DNA from: Chloroflexota bacterium
Lineage (GTDB): Bacteria > Chloroflexota > Anaerolineae > UBA4142
Reading direction: 5' to 3'
DNA: 63,004 bases
Assembly (NCBI GenBank): GCA_016865935.1
Contig: VGOB01000002.1
Span: 1-63,004, forward strand
A program made the position numbers and the translations under genes. Within the stretch, counting starts at the first letter, position 1, and every line of letters starts with the position of its first letter. The notes beneath the pieces were generated by a model, which was not told the origin of the DNA, did not search any database, and was given only the letters and a program-made list of their open reading frames with translations. Below are positions 16,847 to 24,250 of the stretch, one piece after another.

Positions 16847-17569
16847 CTACGGCGTATCTTGTAAACGGATCCAGCCGCGCTTGAGCGCGTACACCGCCGC
16901 TTGGGTGCGATCGTTCACCGCCAATTTCCGCAGAATCGAAGTCATATGATTCTTCACGGTTTGACGGCTGATCCCCAATTGTTGCGCGACTTGTTTATTG
17001 CTCTGCCCGCGCGTGATGCACGTCAAAATTTCCATCTCGCGCGTCGAAAGGGGCTGAAACGCCAGTTCCGTTCCCTCGATGCCCGCCGTCGGCATTTGTT
17101 CGAATTGATTGAGCAGCCAGGTCGCGACCTGGGGCTTGGAGAGCACCGCGTCGTTCAGAACGTAATTGCCCTGATGCGCTTGGTGAATCGCGCGAATCAA
17201 TTCTTGCGGGTCCACGTCCTTGGGAAAATACGCCGAGCCGCCGGCGCGAATCGCGTGCAACATCTGCTCGTCGCCGTGATACGCGGTGAGGATGATCACC
17301 GCCACATCTTGCCGCGAACCGGTCAGTTCGCGCGTCGCTTGCAACCCGTTGAGATTCGGCAGGTTCACGTCCATCAAAATCACGTGCGGCTTGAGCGCGC
17401 GCGCCTGCGTCAAGGCGTCCTCGCCGTTCGCGGCTTCGCCGACGATTTCCAGATCGGGTTCCAATTCCAAGACGCGATGCAAGCCCGCGCGAAAAAGCGG
17501 ATGATCGTCCACGATCAGCACGCGAATCTTGGGCGACTTTTTTTTCTTGAGAGGGGTCAATTTTTTCAT
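16847..17569 (-). CDS. NarL/FixJ-type response regulator
   Basis: A 240-residue regulator. The receiver domain (about 14-130) has the acidic pair 'IVDDHP', the phospho-acceptor Asp in 'VILMDVNLPNLNG', Thr in 'VIILTAYHG' and Lys in 'YFPKDVDP'. The C-terminal LuxR-type helix-turn-helix (about 172-235) reads 'LSTREMEILTCITRGQSNKQ' then 'VAQQLGISRQTVKNHMTSIL'. GCAGGAG before the ATG is a good ribosome-binding site. It follows the kinase at 17584-18258 by 14 bases, so they form a two-component operon. The targets are unknown. Confidence 0.93.
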   Translation of the reverse strand: MKKLTPLKKKKSPKIRVLIVDDHPLFRAGLHRVLELEPDLEIVGEAANGEDALTQARALKPHVILMDVNLPNLNGLQATRELTGSRQDVAVIILTAYHGDEQMLHAIRAGGSAYFPKDVDPQELIRAIHQAHQGNYVLNDAVLSKPQVATWLLNQFEQMPTAGIEGTELAFQPLSTREMEILTCITRGQSNKQVAQQLGISRQTVKNHMTSILRKLAVNDRTQAAVYALKRGWIRLQDTP

Positions 17570-17583
17570 CGAGTTCTCCTGCG

Positions 17584-18258
17584 TTACGCGATCGAGGGGG
17601 CGCGGTGCGGCACAGTCAGCACGACTTGAACCCCTTTGCCCGGTTCCGAAAATATTTGCAGTTCGCCGTTGAGCGATTCCGCGCGATCGCGCATCGCGAG
17701 CAGACCCAGGCGGCGTCCGGTCGGCGCGCCGCGCGATCGATCAAAGCCCTTGCCGTCGTCGCCGATCGTCACGCGAATTTGTTCCGGCGTCCGTTCCACG
17801 CGGACTTGGACGCGGCTGGCGCGCGCGTGCGCGCGCACATTATCCAACGCTTCCTGGATCACGCGAAAGATCGCGGTTTCCATCGTCGCCGGTAAACGCT
17901 GCGACAGCGCGTCCCAGCCGCTGAGGTGGATCGTCAGTTTGTTTTGACGCGCGAAATTTTCGACGTACTGTTTGACGCTCGCGCGCAAACCCAGCTCATC
18001 CAGCAACGGCGGTTGCAGTTCCGCGATGATGCCGCGCAAGTCGTCCGCGCCCGCGCCAAGTTCTTGCGCCAACGCCGTCAAACCCTCGCGCGCCAGGTGC
18101 GGCTGCGTCTGCATCAACCGCAAGCACGTTTCGATCTCCAGCGCGGCGTTCGCCAACAGATGCGCGGGCCCATCGTGCAAGCGCCGCGCGATCCGCCGCC
18201 GTTCTTCCTCTTGCGCCTGCACCAACAGCGCTCTGGACAACGTGATCGAGTCCGCCAT
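17584..18258 (-). CDS. Short NarL-type histidine kinase
   Basis: A 224-residue kinase with no sensor domain. I place the start at the ATG 18258: the reading frame stays open far upstream, but that part lies antisense to the acyl-CoA dehydrogenase and is not coding-like. HisKA_3 phospho-acceptor His28 sits in 'IARRLHDGPAHLL'; the ATPase domain follows ('VIQEALDNVRAHARAS', 'IGDDGKGFD', 'LGLLAMRDRAE'). The promoter at 18267-18295 puts the transcription start at or next to the ATG, so translation is probably leaderless. It heads the operon with the LuxR-type regulator. Confidence 0.88.
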   Translation of the reverse strand: MADSITLSRALLVQAQEEERRRIARRLHDGPAHLLANAALEIETCLRLMQTQPHLAREGLTALAQELGAGADDLRGIIAELQPPLLDELGLRASVKQYVENFARQNKLTIHLSGWDALSQRLPATMETAIFRVIQEALDNVRAHARASRVQVRVERTPEQIRVTIGDDGKGFDRSRGAPTGRRLGLLAMRDRAESLNGELQIFSEPGKGVQVVLTVPHRAPSIA

Positions 18259-18266
18259 TTGCCCCA

Positions 18267-18295
18267 AGTATAACAAAAAAACCGATAGCGTGCAA
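18267..18295 (-). promoter_or_regulatory. Promoter of kinase-regulator operon, probably leaderless
   Basis: On the minus strand TTGCAC, a 17-base spacer and TATACT; only eight bases separate TATACT from the ATG at 18258. Confidence 0.68.
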
Positions 18296-18300
18296 GGTAG

Positions 18301-18348
18301 GTAGGGGCGACGCATTTTGGGTATCTCAGAAAAATGCTTCGCCCTTAC
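18301..18348. repeat. GTAGGGGCG palindrome, copy 1
   Basis: Arms of 18 bases (GTAGGGGCGACGCATTTT / AAAATGCTTCGCCCTTAC, two mismatches) lie between divergent promoters. Other copies are at 38966-39036 and 59454-59482. Confidence 0.78.
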
Positions 18349-18377
18349 TTGACACGCGTTTGCGAACCGGATAGAAT
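18349..18377 (+). promoter_or_regulatory. Promoter of acyl-CoA dehydrogenase gene
   Basis: TTGACA, 17-base spacer and TAGAAT, directly after the GTAGGGGCG palindrome; GGAGGAGG follows before the ATG at 18407. Confidence 0.78.
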
Positions 18378-18406
18378 GATCGCACACTTGGAGGAGGAAA
18401 TCGCAG

Positions 18407-19549
18407 ATGATTGACCTATCGCTCACAGACGAGCAAAAAGCCCTGCAAGAATTGGCGCGCGCTTTCGCGCAAGAGCAAATCGCGCCGGTGGCGTCCGAAC
18501 TGGATCGCACGAGCAAGTTTCCGTTCGATCTCCTCAAACAGGCGCACAAACTCGGGCTGTTGAATCTCACGATTGACGAAGCGCACGGCGGCGGCGGTCT
18601 CGGCTGGCTCGACGCGTGCATTGTCGGCGAAGAACTTGCGGCGGCGGACGCGGGCTTTGCGACGGCGGCGAACGCGAACGAACTCGCGCTGACGCCCTTG
18701 CACCTCGCGGCGTCGGACGAGCAAAAGAAAAAGTTCATCGCGCCGATTGCGCGCGACGGCGGCTTTGCCGCGTTTTGCGTGACCGAACCGAGCGCGGGCA
18801 GCGATGTTGCCGCGCTGCGAACGCGCGCGGAAAAACGCGGCGACGAGTACATCCTGAACGGCACCAAGCACTTTATCACGAATGGCAGTGTCGCGCAACT
18901 GTACACCGTCTTCGCGCTGACCGAGCCGGAGAAGAAACATCGCGGGATGTCGTGCTTTGCCGTCGCCGCGGATTCGCCGGGGATCACGCATCAGCATATG
19001 GGCGAAAAGATGGGGCATCGCGCGTCCGACACGGCGGAGATCGTGTTCGACAACGTGCGCGTCCCCGCCGAAAATTTGATCGGCGGCGAAGGCGGCGGTT
19101 TCAAAATCGCGATGGAGACGTTCGATCGCACGCGCGTCGGCATCGGCGCCGCTGGCGTTGGCATCGCGCGCGCCGCGCTGCAAGCGTCGGTCAAATTTAT
19201 GAAAGAGCGCCAGCAATTCGGTCAAGCCATCGCGAATTTTCAGGGGCTCCAATTTATGCTCGCCGATATGGCGATCAAGATCGAAACCGCGCGGCTCGCG
19301 GTGTATCACGCGGCGTGGCTGGTCGATCACAATTTGGCGTATGCGTACGCATCGGCGATCGCCAAAGCGTACGGCTCCGACATCGCGATGCAAGTGACGA
19401 CGGACGCGGTGCAATTGCACGGCGGGTACGGTTACTACGCCGATTACAAAGTGGAAAAATATATGCGCGACGCGAAACTGTTGCAGATTTACGAAGGCAC
19501 GAATCAAGTCCAACGCGTCATCATCGCGCGCACGTTGTTGAAAGATTAA
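18407..19549 (+). CDS. Acyl-CoA dehydrogenase
   Basis: A 380-residue FAD enzyme that oxidises an acyl-CoA to the 2,3-enoyl-CoA and passes electrons to ETF. The family motifs are all present: 'FCVTEPSAGSDVAAL', 'ILNGTKHFITNG', 'GIGAAGVGIARAALQ', 'QLHGGYGYYADY' and 'YEGTNQVQRVIIAR', where the Glu of YEGT is the usual catalytic base of short/medium-chain and branched-chain enzymes. Length is typical. The chain-length preference cannot be read. GGAGGAGG precedes the ATG, with a strong promoter upstream. etfB and etfA, its electron acceptors, lie downstream at 20239-22087. Confidence 0.94.
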   Translation: MIDLSLTDEQKALQELARAFAQEQIAPVASELDRTSKFPFDLLKQAHKLGLLNLTIDEAHGGGGLGWLDACIVGEELAAADAGFATAANANELALTPLHLAASDEQKKKFIAPIARDGGFAAFCVTEPSAGSDVAALRTRAEKRGDEYILNGTKHFITNGSVAQLYTVFALTEPEKKHRGMSCFAVAADSPGITHQHMGEKMGHRASDTAEIVFDNVRVPAENLIGGEGGGFKIAMETFDRTRVGIGAAGVGIARAALQASVKFMKERQQFGQAIANFQGLQFMLADMAIKIETARLAVYHAAWLVDHNLAYAYASAIAKAYGSDIAMQVTTDAVQLHGGYGYYADYKVEKYMRDAKLLQIYEGTNQVQRVIIARTLLKD

Positions 19550-19557
19550 CGTGACAG

Positions 19558-19636
19558 GTGACAAGGGAAGGGCAACGTCAAGCGTGATACGTGAAACGTG
19601 ATCTGATCCCTGATCCCTGACCCCTGATCCCTGACA
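19558..19636. repeat. Word-repeat block, words AACGTGA and CTGATCCCTGA
   Basis: Repeated CTGATCCCTGATCCCTGAC preceded by ACGTGATACGTGAAACGTGA. The block stops just before AGAGG, the ribosome-binding site of the next gene. The second word recurs near 47495. Confidence 0.72.
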
Positions 19637-19644
19637 GAGGTTCT

Positions 19645-20163
19645 ATGAGTCGTGATTTTATTCTCGTGTTCGGCGGCGGGATGGTGTCGTTGCTAACAAC
19701 GCTGATCGTTCTGTTCGTCGCCGATTTCTTTTATCGCTACGAGCGCGAGCGCCAAGCCAAAGCGGCGGCACCGCAACCCCAAGTGACGATGCAACCGCAG
19801 CCGGTTATAGCCGTTGCCCCTGCGCCAGCGGCAAAACCGATCGCGGCGGCGCCAGCGGCAAAACCGATTGCCGTGCCGCCGCCGCCCTCTGCCGCGCCCA
19901 TTCTGCCGGAGAAACCGGCAACCGCGTCGCCGCCCAAACCGGTCGCGCCAGTGCAAGTGGAGAAACCGGTTGCCGCGCCAGCGCCCGCCGCGCCAGCGCA
20001 GGTCGAGAAACCGGTTGCCGCGCCAGCGCCCGCCGCGCCAGCGCAGGTTGAGAAACCGGTTGCCGCGCCAGCGCAGGTTGCGCCGCCGCCGACGGAAAAG
20101 CCGGTTGCCGCGCCGCCTCCATTTCCCCCTCCTCCTGAAACAATGACCAAGTCAACTGGATGA
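19645..20163 (+). CDS. Membrane-anchored Pro/Ala-rich repeat protein
   Basis: A 172-residue protein I cannot place in a family. An N-terminal helix (about 5-28, 'ILVFGGGMVSLLTTLIVLFV') anchors it, followed by a short basic segment (YRYERERQAK). Everything after residue 40 is Pro/Ala/Val-rich with tandem units of about 15 residues, 'QVEKPVAAPAPAAPA', encoded by near-identical DNA repeats, so copy number can probably change. Such tails usually span a cell wall or act as spacers. AGAGG precedes the ATG. Its place between the acyl-CoA dehydrogenase and the ETF genes is odd and does not reveal a function. Confidence 0.6.
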   Translation: MSRDFILVFGGGMVSLLTTLIVLFVADFFYRYERERQAKAAAPQPQVTMQPQPVIAVAPAPAAKPIAAAPAAKPIAVPPPPSAAPILPEKPATASPPKPVAPVQVEKPVAAPAPAAPAQVEKPVAAPAPAAPAQVEKPVAAPAQVAPPPTEKPVAAPPPFPPPPETMTKSTG

Positions 20164-20216
20164 TCAACGTGAAACGTGAAATTGAGTTCACGTTTCGCGC
20201 GTTACGCTTTACGAAT
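20161..20216. repeat. Inverted word-repeat, word AACGTGAAACGTGA
   Basis: AACGTGAAACGTGAA pairs with TTCACGTTTCGCG and neighbouring variants, ending before AAAGGAG of etfB. Confidence 0.7.
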
Positions 20217-20238
20217 TTCACTCCAAAGGAGAAGTGCA

Positions 20239-21018
20239 ATGAACCTCGTGGTCTTGATCAAGCGCGTACCGGATACCGAGACGCGTATTCAGATCAAAGA
20301 CGGCAAAGTCGTCACGGACGGCATTGCTTGGATCATTAGTCCGTACGACGAGTACGGCATTGAAGAAGCGCTGCGGATCAACGAAAAGCAAGGGGGCGGC
20401 AAAGTGACTCTACTTTGTCTCGGTCCCGAAGAAGCGAAGGAAACGATCCGCAAAGGTCTCGCGCTCGGCGCGGACGATGCGGTGCACGTCAACGATCCCG
20501 CGCTGCTCGGCGGCGACGCTTCCGCGACTGCCAAAGTGCTTGCCGCCGCGCTCAAGAAAATGCAGTACGATCTCGTCCTCGCCGGCAAGCAAGCCGTGGA
20601 CGAAGACAACGCCCAAGTCGCGGTGCGCGTCGCCGAATTGCTTGACTTGCCGTGCGTCAATTCCGTCATCAAATTGGAATTTTCCGACGACAAGAAATCC
20701 GCGCGCTGCCTGCGCGAAGTGGACGGCGACCGCGACGAAGCGGAAACCAGTTTGCCGGCGATCATCACCGCGCAGCAGGGTTTGAACGAACCGCGCTATC
20801 CCTCGCTCAAAGGGATTATGGGCGCGAAGAAAAAACCGATCACCGATTGGAAAGCCGCCGACCTGGGTCTTGATCCCGCGTCGCTCGCGCCCAAATTGGA
20901 AACGCTGCGCTTCGATCCGCCGCCCGCGCGTCCGCCCGGCAAGAAACTCCCCGGCGATGCCGCAACGGCGACCAAAGAACTCGTGCGATTGTTGCGCGAA
21001 GAAGCCAAAGTGATCTAG
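20239..21018 (+). CDS. etfB: Electron transfer flavoprotein beta subunit
   Basis: A 259-residue ETF beta subunit. The start at 20239 is set by AAAGGAGAAGTGCA; an upstream in-frame codon lies inside the repeat block. Motifs: 'MNLVVLIKRVPDTETRIQI', 'ISPYDEYGIEEALR', 'KGLALGADDAVHV', 'DLVLAGKQAVDEDNAQVAVR' and 'REVDGDRDEAETSLPAIITA' as short blocks. With EtfA it binds FAD and AMP and carries electrons from acyl-CoA dehydrogenases to the membrane quinone pool. It is the first of the etfBA pair. Confidence 0.94.
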   Translation: MNLVVLIKRVPDTETRIQIKDGKVVTDGIAWIISPYDEYGIEEALRINEKQGGGKVTLLCLGPEEAKETIRKGLALGADDAVHVNDPALLGGDASATAKVLAAALKKMQYDLVLAGKQAVDEDNAQVAVRVAELLDLPCVNSVIKLEFSDDKKSARCLREVDGDRDEAETSLPAIITAQQGLNEPRYPSLKGIMGAKKKPITDWKAADLGLDPASLAPKLETLRFDPPPARPPGKKLPGDAATATKELVRLLREEAKVI

Positions 21019-21020
21019 GT

Positions 21021-21096
21021 CAAAAATGCCAAATGTGCCAAAAGAGCCAAACGTGCCAAAAACGATTTGGCAAATTTGGCAAGTTTGGCAGATTTT
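21021..21096. repeat. Inverted word-repeat, word TGCCAAA
   Basis: GTGCCAAA-type copies are followed by TTTGGCAAATTTGGCAAG, forming a hairpin between etfB and etfA inside the operon. The same word family recurs at 29884-29982. Confidence 0.82.
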
Positions 21097-21109
21097 GAGG
21101 AATTGAAAA

Positions 21110-22087
21110 ATGGGAAACATACTCATTATCGCAGAAGAACGCGAAGGGACTCTGCGCAAAGTTTCGTACGAACTCGTGACCGTCGCGAACGAAATCGCCA
21201 AGGGCTTGGGCGGTGCGGTCGAAGCGTTTGTGATCGGCAACAACGTCGGCGCGTGCGCGGAAGCGCTGGCGAAAACGGGCGTCGCGAAAGTGTACTGCGC
21301 CGATTCGCCCGCGCTCGCGCATTTCGCGCCGGAAGTTTTCGCGGCAACGCTCGCCGACGCGATTCGCAAAGCCGCGCCGTCGGTCGTGCTGATGCCGGCG
21401 ACCGGCTTGGGCAAGGAACTCGGCGCGCAAGTCGCGGCAAAATTGGATTGGGGCGTCGTGACCGACTGCATCACTTTTCAAGTCGAAGGCGGCGCGCTGA
21501 TCTTCAAGCGACCGGTCTACGCGGGCAAGGCAATGGCGACGATCAAAGCGAAAACGTTGCCGGTGATCGCTTCTTTCCGTCCGAACATTTTCCCGCCCGC
21601 GCCGGCAGAATCAGCCGCCGCGCCAATCGAAAAAGTCGAGGTCGCGGCGATCACACCGCGCGCACAAGTGATCGAGAAGGTGAAGAAGGAAGCGGTGGAC
21701 GTTGATCTCGCCGAAGCAAAGGTCGTCGTCTCCGGCGGACGCGGCGCGAAAGACGCGAACGGCTTCGTCCAGATTCGCGAGATCGCCAAGATGCTGGGCG
21801 CGGCAGTCGGCGCGTCGCGCGCGGCGGTGGACGCGGGCTGGATTGATTACAGCACCCAGGTTGGGCAGACCGGCAAGACCGTCGCGCCGCAACTGTACAT
21901 CGCGCTTGGAATTTCCGGCGCGATTCAGCACCTCGCCGGAATGTCGTCGTCCAAGGTGATCGTCGCGGTCAACAAAGACCCGGACGCGCCGATCTTCCAA
22001 GCCGCGGATTATGGCATCGTCGCGGATATGTTCGAGGTGATGCCGGTGCTGAAGGAAGAATTGAAAAAAGTGTTGGCGGAAAAGTGA
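21110..22087 (+). CDS. etfA: Electron transfer flavoprotein alpha subunit
   Basis: A 325-residue ETF alpha subunit. The N-terminal domain begins 'MGNILIIAEEREGTLRKVS' and continues with the nucleotide-binding-like fold. The C-terminal FAD-binding domain shows 'VVSGGRGAKDANGF', 'LGAAVGASRAAVDAGWI', 'QVGQTGKTVAPQLYIALGIS', 'GAIQHLAGMSSSKVIVAVNK' and 'DPDAPIFQAADYGIV', the typical set. GAGG precedes the ATG. It follows etfB across a hairpin-forming repeat, and is followed by a long GC-rich palindrome that may end the transcript. Confidence 0.95.
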   Translation: MGNILIIAEEREGTLRKVSYELVTVANEIAKGLGGAVEAFVIGNNVGACAEALAKTGVAKVYCADSPALAHFAPEVFAATLADAIRKAAPSVVLMPATGLGKELGAQVAAKLDWGVVTDCITFQVEGGALIFKRPVYAGKAMATIKAKTLPVIASFRPNIFPPAPAESAAAPIEKVEVAAITPRAQVIEKVKKEAVDVDLAEAKVVVSGGRGAKDANGFVQIREIAKMLGAAVGASRAAVDAGWIDYSTQVGQTGKTVAPQLYIALGISGAIQHLAGMSSSKVIVAVNKDPDAPIFQAADYGIVADMFEVMPVLKEELKKVLAEK

Positions 22088-22147
22088 CCCCCACCCTACC
22101 CTCCCCCGTTCGCTCAGCGAACGGGGGAGGGTTTGGGTAGGGGTGGG
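22088..22147. repeat. Long palindrome, CCCTACCCTCCCCC class
   Basis: A hairpin with arms of about 26 bases (CCCTCCCCCGTTCGCT pairs with AGCGAACGGGGGAGGG, then CACCCTACC pairs with GGGTAGGGGTG). It starts at the etfA stop and ends just before ppnP. A related palindrome lies inside pxpC at 54003-54040. Confidence 0.82.
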
Positions 22148-22155
22148 AGTTGACG

Positions 22156-22473
22156 ATGGCAAACGATCGTTTTGAAAACGTGACGGCAATCAAAAAAGCG
22201 AATGTCTATTTCGACGGCAAGGTGACCAGCCGGACGATTTTGTTCGCGGACGGATCGCGCAAGACGTTGGGCGTGATGCTCCCCGGCGATTACGAATTCA
22301 GCACCGGCGCGCCGGAGGTGATGGAAGTTCTCGGCGGCGAGATGATGGTGTTGTTGCCGGGTAAACCGGAATGGCAGACGTTCAAGGTGGGCGATAGTTT
22401 CAACGTCCCGGCGAACGCGTCGTTCAAATTGCAGATCGCGGTGGTGGCGGATTATTGTTGTTCGTACGAGTGA
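22156..22473 (+). CDS. ppnP: Pyrimidine/purine nucleoside phosphorylase (PpnP)
   Basis: A 105-residue cupin-type protein of the former DUF1255 family. In Escherichia coli PpnP phosphorolyses several nucleosides to base plus ribose 1-phosphate. Signature segments: '[20 protein letters not shown]', '[17 protein letters not shown]', '[16 protein letters not shown]', '[17 protein letters not shown]' and the ending 'DYCCSYE'. The ATG at 22156 follows GGGAG; a TTG two codons upstream is less likely. Full length and well conserved. Single-gene unit between a large palindrome and the GCGAAA repeat. Confidence 0.9.
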   Translation: MANDRFENVTAIKKANVYFDGKVTSRTILFADGSRKTLGVMLPGDYEFSTGAPEVMEVLGGEMMVLLPGKPEWQTFKVGDSFNVPANASFKLQIAVVADYCCSYE

Positions 22474-22485
22474 ACGACGGTTGGA

Positions 22486-22650
22486 TCACGAAAGCCGCGA
22501 AATAACGCGATAACCGCGAAACGCGAAAGGGTATATTTTCTTTCGCGGTTTTCGTCCCTTTCGCGAGTTTCGCGTTCCGAACTTTTCGCGGCTTTTGCGC
22601 CTTTCGTGGATTTCGTGTTCCAAACGGTTTCGTGTTCCAATGTTTTTGCG
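22486..22650. repeat. Word-repeat block, word CCGCGAAA, left flank of GxxExxY gene
   Basis: Repeats of CCGCGAAACGCGAAAGG followed by inverted forms (CTTTCGCGGTTTTCG, TTTCGCGTTCC). About 60 bases are nearly identical to the block at 23110-23217 on the other side of the gene. Confidence 0.85.
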
Positions 22651-22662
22651 ATGGAGGAACCT

Positions 22663-23109
22663 ATGCCACAACCATCCAAACACAACTTCGAGCCGCTGTC
22701 GTACAAAGTGATTGGCGCGTGTATTGACGTTCAGCGGCAATTGGGGACGCATTGCATGGAAGTGGACTATCAACGCGCGCTCGAAATCGCGCTGCCCAAG
22801 TACGGCGTGCAGTTCGAGCGCGAAGTTGAAATCCCGATTACGTACGACGGCGTGACGGTGACCAAGCGCCGCGTGGATTTCGTGTGCTGGGATGAACGCG
22901 ATCGCTTGCTTCTGGAAACCAAAGCCGCGCAAGCCATTCGCCCAGACGACGTCGAGGGGAGTTTGCTCTACGTGACGAAAGGAAACGAGAGACTCATCTT
23001 GCTCGTCAATCTGGGCGAGAAACCCTTGCGCCCGCGTCGCTTTGTGAACACACCCGAATGTGAACGCGAGACCCGCGAGATGATTCAGAGTATGCAAGCC
23101 GCGAAGTAG
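22663..23109 (+). CDS. GxxExxY family protein
   Basis: A 148-residue protein of the GxxExxY family, common and scattered in environmental genomes and of unknown function, with a PD-(D/E)xK nuclease-like pattern ('RRVDFVCWDERDRLLLETKA'). The start at 22663 is fixed by GATGGAGGAACCT. Core segments: 'LSYKVIGACIDVQRQLG', 'YQRALEIALPKYGVQFERE' and 'IPITYDGVTV'. In the name-giving motif the first Gly is His here (HCMEVDY). Near-identical repeat blocks flank the gene on both sides, suggesting it moves or is copied as a cassette. Confidence 0.82.
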   Translation: MPQPSKHNFEPLSYKVIGACIDVQRQLGTHCMEVDYQRALEIALPKYGVQFEREVEIPITYDGVTVTKRRVDFVCWDERDRLLLETKAAQAIRPDDVEGSLLYVTKGNERLILLVNLGEKPLRPRRFVNTPECERETREMIQSMQAAK

Positions 23110-23217
23110 TTTGGAACACGAAAACCGCGAAACATCGCGATAACCGCGAAACGCGAAAGGGTACGTTTTCTTTCGCGGCTTTCGTCTCTTTCGTGAGTTT
23201 CGCGTTCCAAGGATTTC
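23110..23217. repeat. Word-repeat block, word CCGCGAAA, right flank of GxxExxY gene
   Basis: Direct repeat of the left block: CGCGATAACCGCGAAACGCG and the following CTTTCGCGGCTTTCG part recur almost unchanged. A third, shorter relative is at 24252-24300. Confidence 0.85.
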
Positions 23218-23775
23218 ATGTTCCAAACCCCCGCCTACCTCGCGCGCGGCACCGCGCGCCAACAACGCGCCTACCGCGCGCTCCAATCACTTGGCATCTT
23301 TCGCGTCTTGCGTGCGTACACGCCCGTTCTCGCCGGGACGATTCCACTTGGCGTTGACATTCGCGGCAGCGACCTCGACATCATTTGCCACGCGCGCGAT
23401 CTCGACGCGTTCGCGCGCGCGGTGACCGACGCGTTCAGCGCGCGTCCGGGTTTTCGCCTCGCGCGCGTGACGATCAAGCGCATTCCATCGCTCATCGCGA
23501 ATTTCGATCACGCCGGATTTCCGATTGAAATTTTCGGGCAGCCGCAACCGGTGACGGAGCAAAACGCGTACCGGCATCTGATTGTGGAAGCACGTTTGCT
23601 GAAAATCGGCGGGGAACGCGCGCGCCGCGCGATTCGCCAAATGAAAAACGCCGGACTCAAAACCGAGCCGGCGTTTGCGCGCTATTTTGGAATCGCGGGC
23701 GATCCGTACGAGGAATTATTGCGCTTGTCGCGTCTGAGCGTACGAGAATTGAAGGAACTTTTTGCTGACGGCTGA
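23218..23775 (+). CDS. DUF4269 family, nucleotidyltransferase-like protein
   Basis: A 185-residue DUF4269 protein. The family pattern is clear: 'YLARGTARQQRAYRALQSLG', 'YTPVLAGTIPLGVDI', 'GSDLDIICHA' (a nucleotidyltransferase-like G-S-x-L-D-I signature) and 'QNAYRHLIVEARLL' with 'FARYFGIAGDPYEELLRLS'. The biochemical role is unknown. The ATG at 23218 is at the very end of the repeat block; AAGGATTTC serves as ribosome-binding site. Convergent with the Nudix gene. Confidence 0.85.
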   Translation: MFQTPAYLARGTARQQRAYRALQSLGIFRVLRAYTPVLAGTIPLGVDIRGSDLDIICHARDLDAFARAVTDAFSARPGFRLARVTIKRIPSLIANFDHAGFPIEIFGQPQPVTEQNAYRHLIVEARLLKIGGERARRAIRQMKNAGLKTEPAFARYFGIAGDPYEELLRLSRLSVRELKELFADG

Positions 23776-23828
23776 TCGCTGACCGCTGGTGTTGTGCTGT
23801 GGTCGTCGGTCAACGGTCATCGGTCGCC
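23766..23828. repeat. Inverted word-repeat, word GCTGACCGCTG / CGGTCGTCGGTCA
   Basis: CTGACGGCTGATCGCTGACC pairs with GGTCGTCGGTCAACGGTCAT. It overlaps the ends of both convergent genes and supplies the TDDR tail of the Nudix protein. Same word family as 49960-49990, 52716-52785, 54716-54784 and 56825-56870. Confidence 0.75.
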
Positions 23829-24250
23829 TGTTTGAGCAACTCCACCAACCCATCCGGATACAACGACGCGACGCCGCGTTCGAACTCGCGCAGAGATTTC
23901 CACACCGCGCGCCCGCGGGTGCCATTTTCGTCAATGAGGAATTCATCGCGCGCGTAGAACGCCGGATCAACGAACGCGGCATCGTGTATCCACACGATTT
24001 CGTGCCCCAGTTTGCCATTGCGCACAAAAAGATTTTCTGTCACCTGGAGCAAACGGACGTCTCTGATTTCTGCGCCAAGTTCTTCGCGCATCTCGCGGCG
24101 CAACGTGTCGATCACGCGTTCGCCAAATTCCACGCCGCCACCCGGCGGACGATAAAACGTTTCGCGCTTGACCGAATCGTACCATTCATTCACCAAAATT
24201 TCGTCGTCGCGCCGAAACACGGCAAGCGCGATCACGCGGATTTTTTCCAT
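23810..24250 (-). CDS. Nudix hydrolase
   Basis: A 146-residue Nudix hydrolase. The Nudix box is complete: 'GGGVEFGERVIDTLRREMRE' continuing 'ELGAE'. It begins 'MEKIRVIALAVFRRDDEILV'. Substrates are nucleoside diphosphates linked to another group; the exact one is unknown. It is the last gene of the lipid locus; its ATG directly abuts the stop of the acyltransferase gene (24250/24251). In mycobacteria a Nudix gene likewise follows the pgsA-patA-pimA genes. The last residues (TDDR) are encoded by the junction repeat. Confidence 0.9.
   Translation of the reverse strand: MEKIRVIALAVFRRDDEILVNEWYDSVKRETFYRPPGGGVEFGERVIDTLRREMREELGAEIRDVRLLQVTENLFVRNGKLGHEIVWIHDAAFVDPAFYARDEFLIDENGTRGRAVWKSLREFERGVASLYPDGLVELLKQATDDR

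Noticed and set aside
18259-18987. Upstream extension of the short histidine kinase
   Set aside because: The added residues are antisense to the acyl-CoA dehydrogenase and cross two promoters and a palindrome; the leaderless ATG at 18258 fits better.
18416-19564. 382-codon minus-strand frame
   Set aside because: Mirror of the acyl-CoA dehydrogenase gene; no family features.
22088-22147. Ordinary rho-independent terminator of etfA
   Set aside because: The hairpin is very long and lacks a T-run; its relation to the palindrome in pxpC marks it as a repeat element, though it may still stop transcription.
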